From Devosia sp. XK-2 (GTDB lineage: Bacteria; Pseudomonadota; Alphaproteobacteria; Rhizobiales; Devosiaceae), in the NCBI RefSeq assembly GCF_037113415.1, contig NZ_CP146608.1, forward strand, positions 1,384,501 to 1,448,500: a stretch of 64,000 bases of DNA. Direction: 5' to 3'. A program made the position numbers and the translations under genes. Numbering within the stretch: position 1 is the first letter of the stretch; every line of letters starts with the position of its first letter. This document shows positions 34,521-46,385 of the stretch, piece by piece. The notes under the pieces are model-generated. The model worked only from the letters and a program-made list of their open reading frames with translations. It made no database searches and was not told the origin of the DNA.

Positions 34521-34553
34521 AATAAAGGGAGGCATCTGCCTCCCTTTATTTTT
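34521..34553 (+). terminator. Terminator after the symporter gene
   Basis: A perfect inverted repeat (34521-34534 with 34537-34550), effectively a 13-bp stem with an ATCT loop, followed by a T-rich tail ending TTTTT. Confidence 0.9.
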
Positions 34554-34594
34554 GTCCGTGAGACCGTATCGTCGAGATATTGGAGGATGTGTTG

Positions 34595-34936
34595 ATGTAT
34601 TTTCGCAAAGGGATACTTATTCTGGCGATGACGGTTCTCGGGGCGGGTACGGCTTTCGCCCAACTCTCGCCGCTGAAGCCCGAGGGTTGGACCGACTTGC
34701 AGGCCTGGTCGCATGGTCTCGGCCTCATCGTCAATGGACGGCGGCTGTGCGGTCTCGACTACGATCAGGCAAAGATCGACGAGCACTATGCCATGATCGC
34801 AAGCGTTGGCGGCGTGAACATGACGACTCTCCAGCAAGCGGCCCTGCAGTGGGCAGATATTCAGGCACCGCACGTTACGCGGGAAACCTGCGGGATCGCA
34901 CGGCGGATCGCCAAACGCAATGGTTGGCTGCGCTAG
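34595..34936 (+). CDS. Small secreted hypothetical protein
   Basis: A 113-residue protein with a Sec signal peptide (MYFRKGILILAMTVLGAGTAFA). The mature part has two Cys (in RRLCGLDYDQ and RETCGIARR), probably a disulfide, and is otherwise helical. ATG 34595 is set by GGAGG eight bases upstream. I do not recognise the family. Confidence 0.72.
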   Translation: MYFRKGILILAMTVLGAGTAFAQLSPLKPEGWTDLQAWSHGLGLIVNGRRLCGLDYDQAKIDEHYAMIASVGGVNMTTLQQAALQWADIQAPHVTRETCGIARRIAKRNGWLR

Positions 34937-34971
34937 CTAGCGCAGGTGTAGTCCACCCTTGGCAGGGCAGA

Positions 34972-36228
34972 TTACCGCCATCCCACCATCAGCTTCTCCA
35001 GCCCGTGGAAATGATAGACATTGCCATAGCGTGGCGGCTCCACGATCCTCAGCTTGGGCAGGCGCTGGAATAGAACCCCCATCGCCTCCTGCAACTCGAT
35101 CCGTGCCAGCGGCGCGCCGATGCAGAAGTGAATGCCGGCGCCAAAGCTGACATTGGCGCCGTCAGAGCGGAATGGATCGAAGCGGTCGGCATGGGCAAAG
35201 CGCGCCGGATCGCGGTTCGCCGCGCCCAGCATCAGCCCGACGACATCGCCTTTGCGCAGTGGAATGCCTTCAAATTCCATGTCCATCAGCGCATAGCGGG
35301 TGAACAGATGCAGCGGCGCATCGAAGCGCAGGCACTCCTCCACGGTCTTTTCGGCCTGTTCGGGCGTGGCAAACAGGCCCTGTGGGTCGAGGCCGCTTCC
35401 AAGGATCGATTTGACCCCATTGCCGGTGGTGTGCACCGTCGCCTCATGCCCGGCATTGAGCAACAATATGGCGGTCGACATGACTTCGTCATCGCTCAGC
35501 ACATCGCCGTCGCGATCGGTGGTCAGCATATGGGTGAGCAGATCCTCTCGCGGCGCCTTGCGCCGCTCCGCGACCACCTCGCGCAGATAGGCCATGAAAT
35601 CGGCCGCCGCCTGGTTGGCGTCCAGCTCAGTCTCGCGCGTGACATTGTACATGTACATGGTCACCATGCGGTTGGACCAGTTGAGCAATTGCGGCGCCAT
35701 CTCCGCGGGTAGGCCGATCATCTCGGCGATGACAATGGCAGGGATCGGCGCTGCAAATGCCTTGATCAGGTCCACGCTCGGTTCACCCTCGAACCGGTCG
35801 ATCATCTCATTGGCAAGTTGCCGGATGCGCGGCCGCAATTGCTCCACTTGCCGCGACACGAAGGCGCGGTTTACCAGCGTTCTCAGCCGCGTATGGGCGG
35901 GCGCCTCCAAGTTCAGCAGCGAGTATTTCTCGGTCAGGTCGAAGTCGGCCACATGCGGCTTGGGCTCGGGCAGGCCGATTTCTTCCCGGCTTGCCACATG
36001 CAGAATATCGCGCCCGAGCCGTTTGTCGCGGAGGAGCGCACTGACCGATTTGAAGTCGGCAAAGCACCAATGCCCATACTCCTCCCAGAAGAAGGCCGGG
36101 TGGCCGGCATGCTGTTGGGCGTAAAAAGGGTAGGGGTTCTGGTAGAAGTTCGGGTCCTGCGGCTGCGCGCTGGCACGCAAATGGTCAGGAACATCGGTGA
36201 TCGGCTTGACTTGAAGAATGGCGGCCAT
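34972..36228 (-). CDS. Cytochrome P450
   Basis: A 418-residue soluble bacterial P450. The heme-binding loop is FGAGIHFCIGAPLAR near residue 350 with the Cys thiolate. The I-helix is LLLNAGHEATVHTTGNG near 245, where AGHEAT matches the A-G-x-(D/E)-T motif. ExxR lies in the EECLRFDAPLH region near 290. Similar to the CYP107/CYP109-like soluble group (inference). The substrate is unknown, and no ferredoxin or reductase gene is adjacent. ATG 36228 is used; TTG 36264 would add 12 residues. Confidence 0.94.
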   Translation of the reverse strand: MAAILQVKPITDVPDHLRASAQPQDPNFYQNPYPFYAQQHAGHPAFFWEEYGHWCFADFKSVSALLRDKRLGRDILHVASREEIGLPEPKPHVADFDLTEKYSLLNLEAPAHTRLRTLVNRAFVSRQVEQLRPRIRQLANEMIDRFEGEPSVDLIKAFAAPIPAIVIAEMIGLPAEMAPQLLNWSNRMVTMYMYNVTRETELDANQAAADFMAYLREVVAERRKAPREDLLTHMLTTDRDGDVLSDDEVMSTAILLLNAGHEATVHTTGNGVKSILGSGLDPQGLFATPEQAEKTVEECLRFDAPLHLFTRYALMDMEFEGIPLRKGDVVGLMLGAANRDPARFAHADRFDPFRSDGANVSFGAGIHFCIGAPLARIELQEAMGVLFQRLPKLRIVEPPRYGNVYHFHGLEKLMVGWR

Positions 36229-36361
36229 GGTCTCTGGGGCTGACGCTTTTGATCGATTGGTCAAATCTAGATCGTCTTGCCCGGCCTGCCTATGACCTCC
36301 GTCTTGCTCTGCCCGAAAAAATCGCTAGGGAAGGGGACAACGAATTCGAGGAGCAACTCCG

Positions 36362-36589
36362 TTGGGCGACATCAGCTATTCCGAGGCCATCGAGGCCATA
36401 TATGCCTCGATCCGCAATGACAACGAGGACATCGATACCCATATCGCCGCCCTCAAATCCGCTATGGCGCGCGAAGGTCTCAAGGAAGCTACATTCGAAA
36501 CCGCCAAGCTGGCTCAGCCCAATCGGCAGGGCCGCAAGCTTATGCAGGCCTATTTCCGCAAAAAGGGCGTGGCCGTCGGCTTTAGCTGA
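36362..36589 (+). CDS. Small conserved protein with TTG start
   Basis: A 75-residue soluble protein MGDISYSEAIEAIYASI..., with EDIDTHIAALKSAMAREGL in the middle and a basic tail LAQPNRQGRKLMQAYFRKKGV. The LAQPNRQGRK end reads like a conserved family of unknown function in Rhizobiales (from memory). No ATG is available; TTG 36362 is preceded by GAGGAG at 8 bases. Divergent from the P450 gene. Confidence 0.6.
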   Translation: MGDISYSEAIEAIYASIRNDNEDIDTHIAALKSAMAREGLKEATFETAKLAQPNRQGRKLMQAYFRKKGVAVGFS

Positions 36590-36642
36590 TTTGAGATAAG
36601 TTGGTGGCATTCACCTTGAGATCACAAGAATTGGTCGAGAAC

Positions 36643-36666
36643 AGGCAGGACTATTGAAGCCTGCCT
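36643..36666. repeat. Dyad overlapping the putative clpP -35 region
   Basis: AGGCAGG (36643-36649) and CCTGCCT (36660-36666) are perfect inverted arms around 10 bases. They flank the ATTGAA -35-like element, so this could be an operator; alternatively it is a hairpin at the end of the small gene at 36362. Confidence 0.4.
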
Positions 36667-36684
36667 CATTGCCGCCTATCTGTG
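36653..36684 (+). promoter_or_regulatory. RpoH-type promoter candidate for clpP
   Basis: ATTGAA (36653-36658) resembles the -35 CTTGAA, and CCTATCTGTG (36675-36684) fits the alphaproteobacterial RpoH -10 CYTATNTNNG exactly; 18 bases separate the TTG block from the -10. The clpP start is 170 bases downstream. Confidence 0.5.
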
Positions 36685-36854
36685 CCTTTACCGCCCGTTA
36701 AGGCGGCATCGCCTGCAATCGGCCAGTCGCGCCGATTCGATTTCCGGCAGGCCGGCCTGTTCCTCCGAGTGCGCGTTCGGAATAGCGGTCTGTCCAACCA
36801 ACCAAGCCTGTCATCCGGTCCGCGACCCGGAAACATGGCCAAGGGGCAAAATAT

Positions 36855-37484
36855 ATGCGGGATCCGCACGATCTTTACATGAACACGCTCGTTCCAATGG
36901 TGGTCGAGCAGTCGAACCGCGGCGAACGCGCCTTCGACATCTATTCGCGCCTCTTGCGCGAGCGCATCATTTTCGTGACCGGCGTGGTCGAGGACAACAT
37001 GGCCTCACTCATCGTCGCTCAGCTTCTCTTCCTCGAATCAGAGAATCCGAAGAAGGAAATCGCCATGTACATCAACTCGCCTGGCGGCGTGGTGACGGCT
37101 GGCCTTTCCATCTACGACACCATGCAGTTCATCCGCCCGGCAGTCGCCACCATGGTCATGGGCCAGGCCGCGTCCATGGGTTCGCTGCTGCTTGCAGCCG
37201 GTGAAGCGGGCATGCGTTCGAGCCTGCCCAATTCGCGCGTCATGGTTCACCAGCCCTCCGGTGGCTTCCAGGGCCAGGTCACCGATATCCTGATTCATGC
37301 CAAGGAAGTCGAGGGTTTGAAGCGCCGTCTTAATCAGATCTATGAAAAGCACACGGGCCGGTCTTACGAGGAGATCGAGAATGCCCTCGAGCGTGACCGC
37401 TTCCTCTCGCCCGAAGAAGCCAAAGCCTTCGGTCTGATCGATACCGTGATGGAAAAACGCGCGGCGCCTGAGGCCTCCGCCTGA
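36855..37484 (+). CDS. clpP: ATP-dependent Clp protease proteolytic subunit ClpP
   Basis: A 209-residue serine protease of the ClpP family. The catalytic Ser lies in [14 protein letters not shown] near 100, the His in [14 protein letters not shown] near 125, and the Asp in [13 protein letters not shown] near 174. The [20 protein letters not shown] start is typical. It forms the tetradecameric chamber fed by ClpX, encoded 174 bases downstream. AAGGGG precedes the ATG. Confidence 0.97.
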   Translation: MRDPHDLYMNTLVPMVVEQSNRGERAFDIYSRLLRERIIFVTGVVEDNMASLIVAQLLFLESENPKKEIAMYINSPGGVVTAGLSIYDTMQFIRPAVATMVMGQAASMGSLLLAAGEAGMRSSLPNSRVMVHQPSGGFQGQVTDILIHAKEVEGLKRRLNQIYEKHTGRSYEEIENALERDRFLSPEEAKAFGLIDTVMEKRAAPEASA

Positions 37485-37547
37485 CTTGATGCGCGTTAAG
37501 CACAATGCTGATGCGCCGTGGACTGTGATCCAAGCGCAATTGCACCG

Positions 37548-37578
37548 AGCCGGAACGGCCTTTAAGGTCGTTTCGGCT
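37548..37578 (+). terminator. Terminator-like hairpin after clpP
   Basis: A 13-bp stem (37548-37560 with 37566-37578, two G-U pairs) with a 5-base loop, followed by TTAGACTTTCTTTATG, a broken T-rich tail. It suggests clpP and clpX are separate units. Confidence 0.55.
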
Positions 37579-37598
37579 TAGACTTTCTTTATGCCTTG

Positions 37599-37622
37599 AG
37601 CGTTAGCCTGCCTGTTAACGCT
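37599..37622. repeat. Dyad in the clpX upstream region
   Basis: AGCGTTA (37599-37605) and TAACGCT (37616-37622) are perfect arms around 10 bases, about 40 bases before clpX. It could be an operator or a second weak terminator (TGATTTTGG follows). Confidence 0.4.
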
Positions 37623-37658
37623 TGATTTTGGGGGCGGTCAGCTCCCGGGAGTGACTGG

Positions 37659-38936
37659 ATGTCCAAAGAGACGACGAACGGCGAAACCTCCAAGAACACG
37701 CTTTACTGCTCGTTCTGCGGCAAGTCGCAGCACGAAGTACGCAAGCTGATCGCCGGTCCGACCGTGTTCATCTGCGATGAATGCGTCGAACTGTGCATGG
37801 ACATCATCCGCGAAGAGAACAAGACCTCCATGGTTAAGTCCTCCGAGGGCGTGCCCACCCCTGCAGAAATCTGCAAGGTGCTGGACGATTACGTCATCGG
37901 CCAGGGTCGCGCCAAGCGCGTGCTCTCCGTGGCTGTCCACAACCACTACAAGCGCCTGCACCACGCGGCCAAGAATCAGGATGTCGAACTGTCCAAGTCC
38001 AACATCATGCTGATTGGACCCACCGGCTCGGGCAAGACCCTGCTGGCGCAGACCATGGCGCGTATCCTCGATGTGCCCTTCACCATGGCCGATGCCACTA
38101 CGCTGACCGAAGCCGGCTATGTCGGCGAGGACGTGGAAAACATCATTCTCAAGCTCCTGCAGGCTGCCGACTACAATGTCGAAAAGGCCCAGCGTGGCAT
38201 CGTCTATATCGACGAGGTCGACAAGATTTCCCGCAAGTCGGACAATCCGTCGATCACCCGCGACGTCTCTGGTGAAGGCGTGCAGCAGGCCCTGCTCAAG
38301 ATCATGGAAGGTACCGTCGCCTCCGTGCCTCCGCAGGGCGGCCGTAAGCATCCGCAGCAGGAATTCCTGCAGGTCGACACGACCAATATCCTGTTCATCT
38401 GCGGCGGCGCGTTTGCTGGTCTTGAAAAGATCATTTCGGCGCGTGGTGAGGGTTCGGGTATCGGCTTTGCTGCCACGGTCAAGGATCCGAACGACCGTCG
38501 CGTCGGTGAACTGCTTGCAGAGGTGGAACCCGAAGATCTGGTTCGCTTCGGCCTGATCCCCGAATTCATTGGCCGTCTGCCGGTTCTCGCGACACTGGAA
38601 GATCTTGATGTGCCTGCGCTCATCGAAATCCTCACCCAGCCCAAGAACGCCTTGGTTCGTCAGTATCAGCGCCTGTTCCAGATGGAAGAGATCGAGCTGA
38701 CTTTCCACGAAGATGCCCTTAAGGCCATCGCTGAGAAGGCCATTGAGCGTAAGACCGGTGCCCGCGGCCTCCGTTCGATCATGGAAGGCATTCTGCTCGA
38801 CACCATGTATGACCTCCCCTCGCTTGAAGGCGTCGAGGAAGTCGTCATCAGCGAGGATGTGGTCAAGGGCAAGGACGTGCGTCCACTCTACATCTATTCC
38901 GAGCGCAAGAAGGATGAGGCGCCGGCAACGGCCTGA
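37659..38936 (+). CDS. clpX: ATP-dependent Clp protease ATP-binding subunit ClpX
   Basis: A 425-residue AAA+ unfoldase. The N-terminal zinc domain has [11 protein letters not shown] and ICDECVELC. Walker A is [12 protein letters not shown] near 125, Walker [17 protein letters not shown] near 185; the IGF-loop for ClpP docking (IGFAATVKD) and the sensor 2 region [12 protein letters not shown] are present. Complete length. GGGAGTG precedes the ATG. Ends with the terminator at 38961. Confidence 0.98.
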   Translation: MSKETTNGETSKNTLYCSFCGKSQHEVRKLIAGPTVFICDECVELCMDIIREENKTSMVKSSEGVPTPAEICKVLDDYVIGQGRAKRVLSVAVHNHYKRLHHAAKNQDVELSKSNIMLIGPTGSGKTLLAQTMARILDVPFTMADATTLTEAGYVGEDVENIILKLLQAADYNVEKAQRGIVYIDEVDKISRKSDNPSITRDVSGEGVQQALLKIMEGTVASVPPQGGRKHPQQEFLQVDTTNILFICGGAFAGLEKIISARGEGSGIGFAATVKDPNDRRVGELLAEVEPEDLVRFGLIPEFIGRLPVLATLEDLDVPALIEILTQPKNALVRQYQRLFQMEEIELTFHEDALKAIAEKAIERKTGARGLRSIMEGILLDTMYDLPSLEGVEEVVISEDVVKGKDVRPLYIYSERKKDEAPATA

Positions 38937-38960
38937 TCCAACGTCCATTGAATGCGAAAA

Positions 38961-38990
38961 CGCCGGGCCTTGCGCCCGGCGCTTTCGTTT
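38961..38990 (+). terminator. Terminator after clpX
   Basis: CGCCGGGC (38961-38968) and GCCCGGCG (38974-38981) with a 5-base loop, then CTTTCGTTT. GAAA before the stem can pair with TTTC after it, so it may work in both directions. Confidence 0.8.
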
Positions 38991-39060
38991 CGCGAATGGC
39001 AACCTCAGGAGACTTCATGGTGAGGTGCGCGAAGCGCCTCGAACCGCGAGGTCGTTTGCG

Positions 39061-40092
39061 TCACGCTACCGCGCCCATCGCGGCTCCGCCCAGCAGCGGT
39101 CCATAGAGATCCTTGGGATTGTCGAGCTCTGGCACTAGGTCTAGCCACTTACCACGGCCCTCCATCAGGTCATGCACCAGCCGCAGCGCCGAAAAGTCTT
39201 CGACAGCGAAACCTACTGAGTCGAAGACGGTAATCGCCTTCGCGCCCGTCCGGCCGGCCTTGCGCCCGGTCTCGACTTCCCACAATTCTGTCACCGCAAA
39301 ATCGGGGCCCATCTGCTGAATTTCGCCTTCGATCCGCGTTTGTGGCGTGAACTCGACAAAAACCTCCGCATTTTCCAGTACATCGCTATTCAGCTCAGTC
39401 TTGCCCGGGCAGTCCCCGCCAATGGCGTTGATATGGACACCTGGCTTGAGCATATTCCGGGAGATGATCGCCTGGCGCCCTTTTACCGCCGTACAAACGG
39501 TAACGATGTCCGCGCCGGCCACCGCATCTGCTGCTGACCTGGCCGTGCGCACTGTCAGGCGAAACGCGGCCGTATTGCGCCTGTATTTCTCGACTGCCGC
39601 CGGATCGGGGTCAAACACCACGACCTCGCGAATGCCCAGCAGTTCCAGGAAGGCCAGGGTCTGGAATTCAGATTGTGCGCCTGTCCCGATCAGCGCCATG
39701 ACGCGGCTCTCTGGCCGCGCCAGCAATTTTGCGGCATAGGCCGAGGTCGCCGCCGTCCGTAGCGCTGTGAGCAGCGTCATCTCGCTGATCAGCTGCGGAT
39801 AGCCCGTCAAGACGTCGGAGAGCACGCCGAAGGCCGTAACGGTCAATTTGCCCTGCTTCGGATTGGATGGGTGCCCGTTGACATATTTGAAGCTGTAGAG
39901 CGATCCGTCACTGGTCGGCATCAATTCAATCACCCCGATAGCGGAGTGACTGGCGACGCGGGGCACCTTGTCGAACTTTTCCCAGCGGGAGAAATCCTCT
40001 GCCAGATACTCCACCAGCCGCTTGAGGAAGCGGCGCGGCCCCATTGTACCCACCAATTGGCCGAGTTCCTTGACGCCGATGAACTGGGTCAT
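39061..40092 (-). CDS. Ornithine cyclodeaminase
   Basis: A 343-residue member of the ornithine cyclodeaminase/mu-crystallin family, which turns ornithine into proline and ammonia with NAD. Family blocks: [28 protein letters not shown] near 57, the NAD fold [18 protein letters not shown] near 130, and [19 protein letters not shown] near 222 with the catalytic Asp. It lies 9 bases after the arginase gene, forming an arginine-ornithine-proline pathway. Confidence 0.93.
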   Translation of the reverse strand: MTQFIGVKELGQLVGTMGPRRFLKRLVEYLAEDFSRWEKFDKVPRVASHSAIGVIELMPTSDGSLYSFKYVNGHPSNPKQGKLTVTAFGVLSDVLTGYPQLISEMTLLTALRTAATSAYAAKLLARPESRVMALIGTGAQSEFQTLAFLELLGIREVVVFDPDPAAVEKYRRNTAAFRLTVRTARSAADAVAGADIVTVCTAVKGRQAIISRNMLKPGVHINAIGGDCPGKTELNSDVLENAEVFVEFTPQTRIEGEIQQMGPDFAVTELWEVETGRKAGRTGAKAITVFDSVGFAVEDFSALRLVHDLMEGRGKWLDLVPELDNPKDLYGPLLGGAAMGAVA

Positions 40093-40101
40093 TTTCCCCT
40101 C

Positions 40102-41070
40102 CTATCCATTGTTCATCTGGGAGGCCAGGGGCTCCCTCAGGACCCGTCGCGGCATGATCTGCCGGCCAAACAGGCTTGCCACCAGGTCCACCAGCAACCG
40201 TGCACTCATCCCCGCCTGGTCCAACATCGGGTTGAGCTCGACCACGTCCAGCGAGCTCAGAAGCCCGCTGTCATGGATCATTTCCATGGCCAGATGCGCC
40301 TCGCGGAAGGTAAGACCACCGGCCACCGGCGTTCCAGCGCCCGGCGCCACGGATGGATCGACCGCATCGACATCTAGGCTCACGTGCAGATGTCCCCCGG
40401 CAGCCTCAACGCGCTCCAGCACCTCGCGCATCAGCGCCACAGTGCCGCTTTCGTCGATCTGGCGCATGTCGATCACGTTGACGCCACGCCGCTCCAGCAA
40501 TTCACGCTCCGGCCGGTCGATGTCCCGCGCCGCAAAGATCGTCACATTGTTCGGATCGATATGGCCCCGCCAGCCACCTTCATATTGCGGCCCGAAATCG
40601 GGCTCACCACAGGCATGGGCAAGGGGCATGCCATGAATATTGCCGGTTTCGGAAGTTCCCGGTGTGTTGAAATCGCCATGCGCGTCGACCCATAACACGT
40701 GCACAGGTTTGCCTTGCGCGGCGCCATAGCGGGCCACTCCGCTCAATGTGCCCATGGCGATCGAATGATCCCCACCCAGAAAGACCGGCAGATGGCCCTC
40801 TGCAAGACTGGCATAGGCCGCTTCGCTGCCGGCCTTGGCCATGGCGAGGACTTCTGCCTCGCGCGCCTCCGACAGGCGCCATGGCATGGATGCGCTCCGC
40901 TGCGGCCGCGGCAGGTCACCCAGATCGGTCACCACATGGCCAAGCGCGGCGACGGCCTCGCCGATGCCGGCGATCCGCAGGGCTTCCGGCCCCATGCCAC
41001 AACCACGACATGACGCACCGGCATCGGTAGGAATACCGATCAGGTCGATTCTGAGCGCGTTCTGGTCCAT
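40102..41070 (-). CDS. rocF: Arginase
   Basis: A 322-residue ureohydrolase converting arginine to ornithine and urea. The dimanganese motifs are all visible: [11 protein letters not shown] near 95, WVDAHGDFN near 125, and [23 protein letters not shown] near 230. The early block [20 protein letters not shown] is typical of alphaproteobacterial arginases. It is divergent from the Lrp-type regulator gene, which probably controls it in response to arginine or ornithine. Confidence 0.95.
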   Translation of the reverse strand: MDQNALRIDLIGIPTDAGASCRGCGMGPEALRIAGIGEAVAALGHVVTDLGDLPRPQRSASMPWRLSEAREAEVLAMAKAGSEAAYASLAEGHLPVFLGGDHSIAMGTLSGVARYGAAQGKPVHVLWVDAHGDFNTPGTSETGNIHGMPLAHACGEPDFGPQYEGGWRGHIDPNNVTIFAARDIDRPERELLERRGVNVIDMRQIDESGTVALMREVLERVEAAGGHLHVSLDVDAVDPSVAPGAGTPVAGGLTFREAHLAMEMIHDSGLLSSLDVVELNPMLDQAGMSARLLVDLVASLFGRQIMPRRVLREPLASQMNNG

Positions 41071-41193
41071 GCAGGCGGATCCTCCCTATAGAAACGTGCT
41101 GCCAGTCTGCGCGCCTGGCGCGGTGACGAACAGACGGAATTGTGCTAAAATTGGCTACTAGTCTATTCAGAATGATAAGTCAGGTTGCGCATT

Positions 41194-41625
41194 ATGATAC
41201 TTGATGATCTGGATCACCGCCTGATTGCCTTGCTGCGCAGCAATGCGCGCTTGCCAATCGCGACCCTGGCGGCGCATTTGGACATCTCCCGCGCCACGGC
41301 CAAGGCGCGGCTGGATCGGCTAGTGGATGGCGGCGCGATTACCGGCTTCACCGTGGTCACCGCCGCGGCCCAGAGCCACGGCGTGCGCGCGATCACCATG
41401 ATTGAGGTCGAAACCAAGCGCGAAGACGCTGTGCTCAAGCGTCTCATGGGCATTCCCGAACTGCGCCAGCTTCACACCACCAATGGCCGTTGGGACTACG
41501 TCGCCGAGCTTGAAGCGCCCGACGTTGCCGCCTTCGATGACCTTCTGCGCACGATCCGCCAGATCGATGGCATCGGTGCCACCGACACATCCATTCTGCT
41601 CAAGGCGCGGAAGGGCGGGGCGTGA
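41194..41625 (+). CDS. Lrp/AsnC family regulator of arginine catabolism
   Basis: A 143-residue feast/famine regulator. N-terminal winged helix: DDLDHRLIALLRSNARLPIATLAAHLDISRATAKARLDRL. The C-terminal RAM domain carries ITMIEVETKREDAVLKRLM and GRWDYVAELEAPDVAAFDDLL, the usual effector site. ATG 41194 is used over the in-frame TTG at 41185. The divergent arrangement with arginase (123 bases between starts) points to arginine or ornithine as effector (inference). Confidence 0.9.
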   Translation: MILDDLDHRLIALLRSNARLPIATLAAHLDISRATAKARLDRLVDGGAITGFTVVTAAAQSHGVRAITMIEVETKREDAVLKRLMGIPELRQLHTTNGRWDYVAELEAPDVAAFDDLLRTIRQIDGIGATDTSILLKARKGGA

Positions 41626-41725
41626 GCCACACTCGTTGCGAGAGCAAGGCACAGCCGTGTTTCCGGCTTTGGCACATATCTCCTGTGCGTAGCGGGCCTA
41701 ACATTCACAAAACCGCAAAGCATGA

Positions 41726-41753
41726 CTTGCGGGCAGGGCACTCCACCCTATTT
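41726..41753 (+). promoter_or_regulatory. RpoH-type promoter candidate for lon
   Basis: CTTG (41726-41729), 17 bases, then CCTATTT (41747-41753) fit the alphaproteobacterial heat-shock promoter CTTG-N17/18-CYTATNT. It lies about 95 bases before the lon start. Confidence 0.5.
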
Positions 41754-41766
41754 ATTAACCTGAATC

Positions 41767-41788
41767 GCCCAGCCTCTAGAGATTGGGC
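41767..41788. repeat. Palindrome in the lon leader
   Basis: GCCCA-N2-CTCTAGAG-N2-TGGGC is a 22-base dyad just downstream of the putative heat-shock promoter. It could be an operator or a 5' UTR hairpin. Confidence 0.4.
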
Positions 41789-41848
41789 AGTCGCAATACG
41801 GGCGCGCTACCACTTCCTCCCTCCGGCGCGCCCCGGAAAGGAAATGTG

Positions 41849-44275
<2,427 letters not shown>

Positions 44276-44298
44276 CCTCGGCAAATATGGAACGGAAG

Positions 44299-44324
44299 TG
44301 GCGGCCTGAGGGCCGCCATTTTCA
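44299..44324 (+). terminator. Terminator after lon
   Basis: TGGCGGCC (44299-44306) and GGCCGCCA (44311-44318) with a TGAG loop, then TTTTCATT. It overlaps the stop of the convergent fusion gene by three bases. Confidence 0.88.
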
Positions 44325-46385
44325 TTCTGGCCCTATGTGCCGCGGGATATAAAGATGCTCGACACCAATGTCGGTCGGGACATATTTGCCGCGATGTAGC
44401 CAGAACTGCTCGCCACAGCTTGCTCGCGCCATCTCCACCATTGCATGCATTTGCGAGGCATCGCGCGAGGTCATCTCCACCCAGACAAACCCTCGATCGG
44501 TCCCGGGATCGCGGGTGAAGCGCACACCAATACCCTGTCCCGGCATCAATTTCATTTCTGGTAGGTGGCGCCGGAGCTTGGCAATAAAATCGGCCGCATG
44601 CGTATCGGGCACGCACACCTCCATATTGCGCACCCGTCGCCGCGTATCGCGGAAGAACTTGCCAAGCAATTTCTTGGCGGGAACCCCGCTCCAGGGCGCC
44701 AGAACCCGTTCCGATGAGCCGACGACGCGTTGACGCCCGCGCATGCGCAGGTTGAGCAGCAATTTCTGAATCCAGTGTGGCGACCCGCGCATAGGCGGGA
44801 AGGGGCGCCGGTCTCCGGGCTCGGGTCCATCGACCGGATTGACATTGTAGACCATCAATTCATGGCTGCGCGGATACCAATGTACGGTAGTGCTGTAATT
44901 GGCTCGATATTCCCCGGCCACGTAATCTTCGAGCCGGCTTTCCTTCTGCCATTCAATGCTGTTTGCCAGCAGCCGGTTCGGCCGGCAGCGGAACGTCACT
45001 TCGGTCACCACGATGCCGCCATTGCCGCGCAACCGGTCCCAACTGGCTTCGTCGCGCAAGGAGAGCTTTTCCTCCCCAGTCTCATCGACATAGCGGATCG
45101 AGGTGATGAGATCGTAGATGGATATATGCTCGGCGCTGCTGCCATGAACTTCGGCAAAGAAGCAGGCCCCCGCAGAAATGTCCACGAATTCGGGTAGCGT
45201 CGCCAATGTCAGCGAGCGGGGCACCAGGTAATCGAGAATGGTGCGCAACGTCGTTCCAGCCTTGACCGTCAGCGCATTGCCATCCAGCGCCACGATGCCC
45301 GCATAGTGTTCCATCACCAATTGGTCGATCTGTTTGCGATCGTTGAACCAGAGAAAATAGCCCCGCCCGATAGCATGGTAGGGCTTGCCGCTTCGCACGG
45401 TGTCCTGGATGACGTCGAGGCTTCGCGCATCCACAATGCGGGCGGGCGGCTCGAAGAAATCCTCCAGCGCCCGGCCACTCGATGATCCGCAAAGCGCTCG
45501 GACCTTTTCGGTAGACACGCGTACATCGTGGGAGAGAAACCAAAGGGTCGATGGAATGAAGCGGCCTACCGCGCCAGCTAGCCAATCCGGTGCCAGGAGT
45601 ACGGGGCGGTTGGCAAGTCCGGCGGCATGGCGGAAGTAGGTGTCGGACGGCACATCGAGGTCCCCAAGATTGACCACTTCATTGGCCACGCCGCCCTCGA
45701 CCAGGCTCAGGAGCTGATGCGCCAGGTCCTCCACATGAACCAGATTAATGGTCCGGTTTCTGAGCCCAATTGGCGCCAGGCGCATAGCGCCGACAATGCC
45801 GCTCGACCACTGCATGCCCGGCCCCATAACCACGGTAGGTCGAACGATCAGATAGCCGACACCTTTGGCCTTGCAGGCCTCGATGACCCGCGCTTCCTCC
45901 CGCAGCTTGAGCCGGGTGTAATTGTCCAGCCGCCGGCTATCCGATAGCGCGGCATCTTCCGCCTGCACTGGGTGTTTCAGAGGGTCGAGCGCCGCATAGA
46001 CAACCTGCGAACTGAAATAGACGAACAGCTTACAGCGTCCCGGCTCTATCAGTGCCAATAGGCGCTCTGTGGTAGCCTGGTTAGCCTCTATGAACGCCTT
46101 GCCGCGCGCCTTGGTGTTGAGCGCGGCGTGAACAATCACGTCAGCGGACCCTACGGCTCCTTCCAGCCCCGGCGCATCATCGAACCGGATCGGCTCAACA
46201 TCTGCAGTGCTGCCCGGGGGTAGGGTACGGAACACCGCCGAGACATGGTGCCGCTCGGAAAAACGGGCAGCCAATTGCCGGCCGATGCCGCCACCCGCAC
46301 CCACAACACAAATTCGCATCGATTTTGCGGCCGAGGGCACAGGCCCTGACACCGACGTCATGTCGATGTGTTCGCGCCGGTTCAC
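44322..46385 (-). CDS. NAD-dependent epimerase/dehydratase fused to FAD-linked oxidase
   Basis: A 687-residue two-domain protein. Residues about 15-310 are an extended SDR epimerase (Rossmann start ICVVGAGGGIGRQLAARF, catalytic YTRLK, PTVVMGPG). Residues about 330-500 are a PCMH-type FAD domain (YHAIGRGYFLWF, LTVKAGTTLRTILDYL, ISAGACFFAEVHGSSAE), and the C-terminus resembles aldonolactone oxidases (FWLHRGKYVPTD). It probably oxidises and reduces, or epimerises, a sugar or polyol. GTG 46385 overlaps the glycosyltransferase stop (GTGA); ATG 46361 is an alternative. One frame covers both domains without a break. Confidence 0.85.
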   Translation of the reverse strand: MNRREHIDMTSVSGPVPSAAKSMRICVVGAGGGIGRQLAARFSERHHVSAVFRTLPPGSTADVEPIRFDDAPGLEGAVGSADVIVHAALNTKARGKAFIEANQATTERLLALIEPGRCKLFVYFSSQVVYAALDPLKHPVQAEDAALSDSRRLDNYTRLKLREEARVIEACKAKGVGYLIVRPTVVMGPGMQWSSGIVGAMRLAPIGLRNRTINLVHVEDLAHQLLSLVEGGVANEVVNLGDLDVPSDTYFRHAAGLANRPVLLAPDWLAGAVGRFIPSTLWFLSHDVRVSTEKVRALCGSSSGRALEDFFEPPARIVDARSLDVIQDTVRSGKPYHAIGRGYFLWFNDRKQIDQLVMEHYAGIVALDGNALTVKAGTTLRTILDYLVPRSLTLATLPEFVDISAGACFFAEVHGSSAEHISIYDLITSIRYVDETGEEKLSLRDEASWDRLRGNGGIVVTEVTFRCRPNRLLANSIEWQKESRLEDYVAGEYRANYSTTVHWYPRSHELMVYNVNPVDGPEPGDRRPFPPMRGSPHWIQKLLLNLRMRGRQRVVGSSERVLAPWSGVPAKKLLGKFFRDTRRRVRNMEVCVPDTHAADFIAKLRRHLPEMKLMPGQGIGVRFTRDPGTDRGFVWVEMTSRDASQMHAMVEMARASCGEQFWLHRGKYVPTDIGVEHLYIPRHIGPE

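Noticed and set aside
37638..39002. 454-residue frame antisense to clpX
   Set aside because: Shadow of a highly conserved gene.
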